Positions 41,940 to 43,888 of a stretch of DNA of 43,888 bases are shown in pieces. The notes under the pieces were generated by a model. It was not told the origin of the DNA. It was given only the letters and a program-made list of their open reading frames with translations, and made no database searches. A program made the position numbers and the translations under genes. Each line of letters opens with the position of its first letter. Within the stretch, counting starts at the first letter, position 1. The DNA comes from Verrucomicrobiota bacterium (lineage in GTDB: Bacteria; Verrucomicrobiota; Verrucomicrobiia; Limisphaerales; JAHDYP01), in assembly GCA_023383055.1 (NCBI GenBank), contig JAHDYP010000040.1:1-43888 (forward strand). Reading direction: 5' to 3'.

Positions 41940-43410
41940 GGCCCAACCGTCTCAAATCGCATTCGGGGGGGCAATCGGAAACCAAGCAGGACACGATGGT
42001 TCCCAGCGTGAGCCAGCCGTCAAGATCGCGATCCTGATCGTGGTTCGCGAAACGGAGCGGACGGCCGCCCTGCATGGGATTAGGCACGCGCACCAGCACC
42101 CGGTATTCGCCTGCAGGCAAACTCAACCGAACGCGATGCCGCCATTGGCGAGGTGCTTCGTCCGGCAGTATGCCGGTCACTTTCCAGTCGGTCGGCAGAG
42201 TGGCGGCCAGTCCGCCGGTTGCGTCCAGCACCCCGAGTTCCACCGGCCAGTCGTAATAGAATGGCGCAACCCCGGTGTTGGTCACGGTCAGCGTCACACT
42301 CAGATGGTCATCATCAAATGCCAACTCCGCGCTGGCGAGATAAAGCTCATACCCCAGCCGTTGCGCGGCGCGCAGGGCCCGCTCCCGCGCCGCGCCCTGC
42401 AGACCAGGACGGAACACACCCTCGTTGCTCAGCCATGAGACGTGCGTCACCTCCACGCAACGGTCAAACTCCTGCCCTGGCGGGGCACACGACGGCTCGT
42501 CAAAGAGGCAATCCCATACCTCGGGACGGACCTCACCTCCGATGGGCTCATGGCGCCACTTGTCCAAAGCTCCGGCCCGACGCAGCAGACTTTCGAAGAA
42601 CCAGTCGTCCTGCTTGCGGCCGGTATGTACCGTCGCCCAGGCGAACGAATCATCGTGATAGCCCATGGAACGGGCCTGGTTGGCGGCGTAACGGGAATCG
42701 CCCGGACCGGCCGGGTAACGCGCCACCAGTTTCGTCGTCGGGAACGCGGCTTCAAAGGCGTTCATCACCTCGCGCTGCACGGTCTTCGACGCGAACCACA
42801 GGTCGTTCGGCGAGTTGTGCCACTCGCCCCATGTGCCGAGCAGGCCCAACCCGAGAAAACCCAACCGGGGATCGCCATCGTAGCGTGCGCCCAAGGCATG
42901 GATGAAGTTGGTGAGCGCGGCACGGAGCCGGGGATCCTCGTAATCGGGCGTATGATCAATCGCGGGCGGGAAGGGTTGAGTGTTCGTGTTCGTCCAGGTC
43001 CGCAACCTCACCCCCTCGTCCAGGAGGAACTGCGGAACACCGGTCGTTCTACCAGGCCATTCGAGATAAAACCGCGCGTAAAACTGGCAACCGCGAGCCG
43101 CCGCCGCCTCCAACTTCTGCTCGAACGGTGCCCAATTGAAACTCGTCGGGCCCTTCATCACGTCCGACAACTTCGTGTAATCCCATACCATCGAGTGGGG
43201 AAAGGAACTGCGCACCCCAGGATAGGGAATGAAGCCCTTGAGCGGATTATCCGGAGGCGCGGGAGCGTAAGCCAGTGGGGCCGCGCATAGCCCCGCGGCG
43301 ACCGCGGTCAGGCAGATCACCTTCAGCACGACACTGCTTGAACCGGATGAATTGCGGCAGACCACACGCTCGCGCCGGACTCCTGACCCAACTCGGATAC
43401 GCATGCCCAT
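41896..43410 (-). CDS. Secreted DUF4832 protein
   Basis: A 504-residue exported protein in the long frame. A hydrophobic segment (VVLKVICLTAVAAGLCAAPL) is a signal peptide that lies about 28 residues in, so the true start may be the GTG at 43329. The mature protein begins DNPLKGFIPYPG and continues with ARFYLEWPGRTTGVPQFLLD, GLGLLGTWGEWHNSPND and SWLSNEGVFRP, a pattern of DUF4832/DUF4874 proteins with a TIM-barrel-like N-terminal part. A C-terminal beta-sandwich contains LSVTLTVTNTGVAPFYYDWP and ends near DLDGWLTLGTI. The remaining 30 or so residues (SCLVSDCPPECDLRRLGRAA) look unrelated and overlap the nuclease gene. The family probably acts on glycans. Confidence 0.78.
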   Translation of the reverse strand: MGMRIRVGSGVRRERVVCRNSSGSSSVVLKVICLTAVAAGLCAAPLAYAPAPPDNPLKGFIPYPGVRSSFPHSMVWDYTKLSDVMKGPTSFNWAPFEQKLEAAAARGCQFYARFYLEWPGRTTGVPQFLLDEGVRLRTWTNTNTQPFPPAIDHTPDYEDPRLRAALTNFIHALGARYDGDPRLGFLGLGLLGTWGEWHNSPNDLWFASKTVQREVMNAFEAAFPTTKLVARYPAGPGDSRYAANQARSMGYHDDSFAWATVHTGRKQDDWFFESLLRRAGALDKWRHEPIGGEVRPEVWDCLFDEPSCAPPGQEFDRCVEVTHVSWLSNEGVFRPGLQGAARERALRAAQRLGYELYLASAELAFDDDHLSVTLTVTNTGVAPFYYDWPVELGVLDATGGLAATLPTDWKVTGILPDEAPRQWRHRVRLSLPAGEYRVLVRVPNPMQGGRPLRFANHDQDRDLDGWLTLGTIVSCLVSDCPPECDLRRLGRAAQNLLSCAWHWP

Positions 43411-43740
43411 TGATACAAGGAATCGGCTGACAGGACAACCCCTGGGACACTACCACGGCGGTTCCGAATGCCCCGGTTGGTGGCGGGAAGTAGCCGAGCG
43501 CCAAGGAGAAGCGAGCCGCTGTGGGGAGGATGGGGACGAACGCGTCGTAGTGAACCTGTCATCCTATTGCCAGCCGAGCGTGAAACCGGATCACCACCCG
43601 CCCCGCAAAGCCCAAGATGACAGAGGGACAGGTTCACGATCACCAGGGCTGAGCACAGGGTGACAGGTTCAAAGTGCTTGACCGAGGAGGCGCTGGAGTC
43701 TAAGCAATTGCCCAGGCTTTCAACCAAGGAGGAAGGAAGT
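43411..43740. other. Intergenic region with REP-like repeats before the RAYT gene
   Basis: No gene is supported. It contains the promoter region of the DUF4832 gene on the left and three REP-like cores at 43551, 43627 and 43662 on the right, directly ahead of a RAYT gene. Confidence 0.6.
43551..43671. repeat. REP-like repeat group upstream of the RAYT gene (one inverted, two direct)
   Basis: TGAACCTGTC at 43551-43560 is the inverted core. AGATGACAGAGGG...GACAGGTTCA at 43615-43636 is identical to the 22 bases at 8407-8428. A third core, GGGTGACAGGTTCA, ends at 43671. The inverted first core can pair with either direct core, the usual arrangement of REP pairs. Confidence 0.7.
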
Positions 43741-43888
43741 ATGCGCCAGGCACGGATCAAGGTCATGGAGGAGACCGCCGTTTATCACTGCATCTCCCGC
43801 GTTGTCGGAGGGCAATTTCTGCTGGACGACCCAGCCAAGGAGACCTTTCGGCTTTACATGTGGCAACAGGCGGACTTTGCCGGTCTCC
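43741..43888 (+). CDS. REP-associated tyrosine transposase (RAYT), partial, runs off right edge
   Basis: The visible 49 codons begin at an ATG preceded by a strong Shine-Dalgarno GGAGGAAGG (43728-43736). They encode ARIKVMEETAVYHCISRVVG and continue through GQFLLDDPAKETFRLYMWQQ, the normal N-terminus of the RAYT branch of the Y1 transposases (the VYHCISRV strand precedes the His-x-His metal site). No defect is seen in the visible part, so this may be the active member of the pair. RAYT proteins recognise and mobilise short REP palindromes as single-stranded DNA with a catalytic tyrosine that lies further downstream and is not visible here. The first 104 bases after the opening codons are nearly identical to the remnant at 8062-8165. 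Confidence 0.85.
   Translation, partial: MRQARIKVMEETAVYHCISRVVGGQFLLDDPAKETFRLYMWQQADFAGL

Noticed and set aside
1..43888. tRNA or rRNA genes
   Set aside because: I looked for T-loop-like and rRNA-like segments and found none that fit.

Overview
The window looks like a piece of a Verrucomicrobiota chromosome, probably from the Pedosphaera/Limisphaera side of the phylum. This is inferred from gene content, not from a marker gene: GC-rich DNA, many large secreted proteins, prepilin-type proteins with a DGH-type tail, DUF1080, cytochrome-bearing HzsA-like proteins, HEAT-repeat proteins with a YDGKTA-type N-terminus, CRTAC1-like FG-GAP/ASPIC proteins, and REP-associated (RAYT) transposases. I saw no rRNA, tRNA, CRISPR array, phage module or classical insertion sequence.

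Layout. 1-7.6 kb (minus strand): a truncated CBM9-like secreted protein, then a three-gene set made of a three-module Ig-like secreted protein, a CRTAC1-like protein with 13 FG-GAP loops, and a formylglycine-generating-enzyme-like lipoprotein. 7.6-8.6 kb: a decayed RAYT transposase flanked by short repeats. 8.7-11.5 kb (plus): mtnP, a RidA protein and rmuC, closed by a hairpin terminator. 11.5-22.4 kb (mostly minus): a small secreted protein, a DUF1080 protein, two HzsA-like proteins each with two haem-binding CxxCH motifs, a small monooxygenase-like protein between them, an aldo/keto reductase and an alpha-L-rhamnosidase-like enzyme. 22.5-29.4 kb (plus): a HEAT protein, a Yip1 membrane protein and a MacA/ATPase/two-permease exporter operon. 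29.8-33.4 kb: a 1214-residue fusion of a glutamate-dehydrogenase-like half and a DHH-phosphoesterase-like half. 33.4-33.9 kb: a repeat island. 33.9-43.4 kb: secreted discoidin-like protein, glutamine amidotransferase, rhaM with a coupled secreted protein, a pseudopilin, a coiled-coil protein, a PQQ-type beta-propeller, a YprB-like RNase H-fold nuclease and a DUF4832 protein. 43.4-43.9 kb: repeats and the start of a second RAYT.

Themes. Much of the window encodes exported proteins that probably bind or degrade polysaccharide; the rhamnosidase and L-rhamnose mutarotase point to use of rhamnose-containing glycans. The two most unusual items are the GDH-DHH fusion, in which residues expected for catalysis are changed in both halves, and a REP/RAYT repeat system whose 9-10 base core occurs nine times, only near RAYT sequences and in the 33.5 kb island. 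All family names come from reading motifs by eye; no database search was run.
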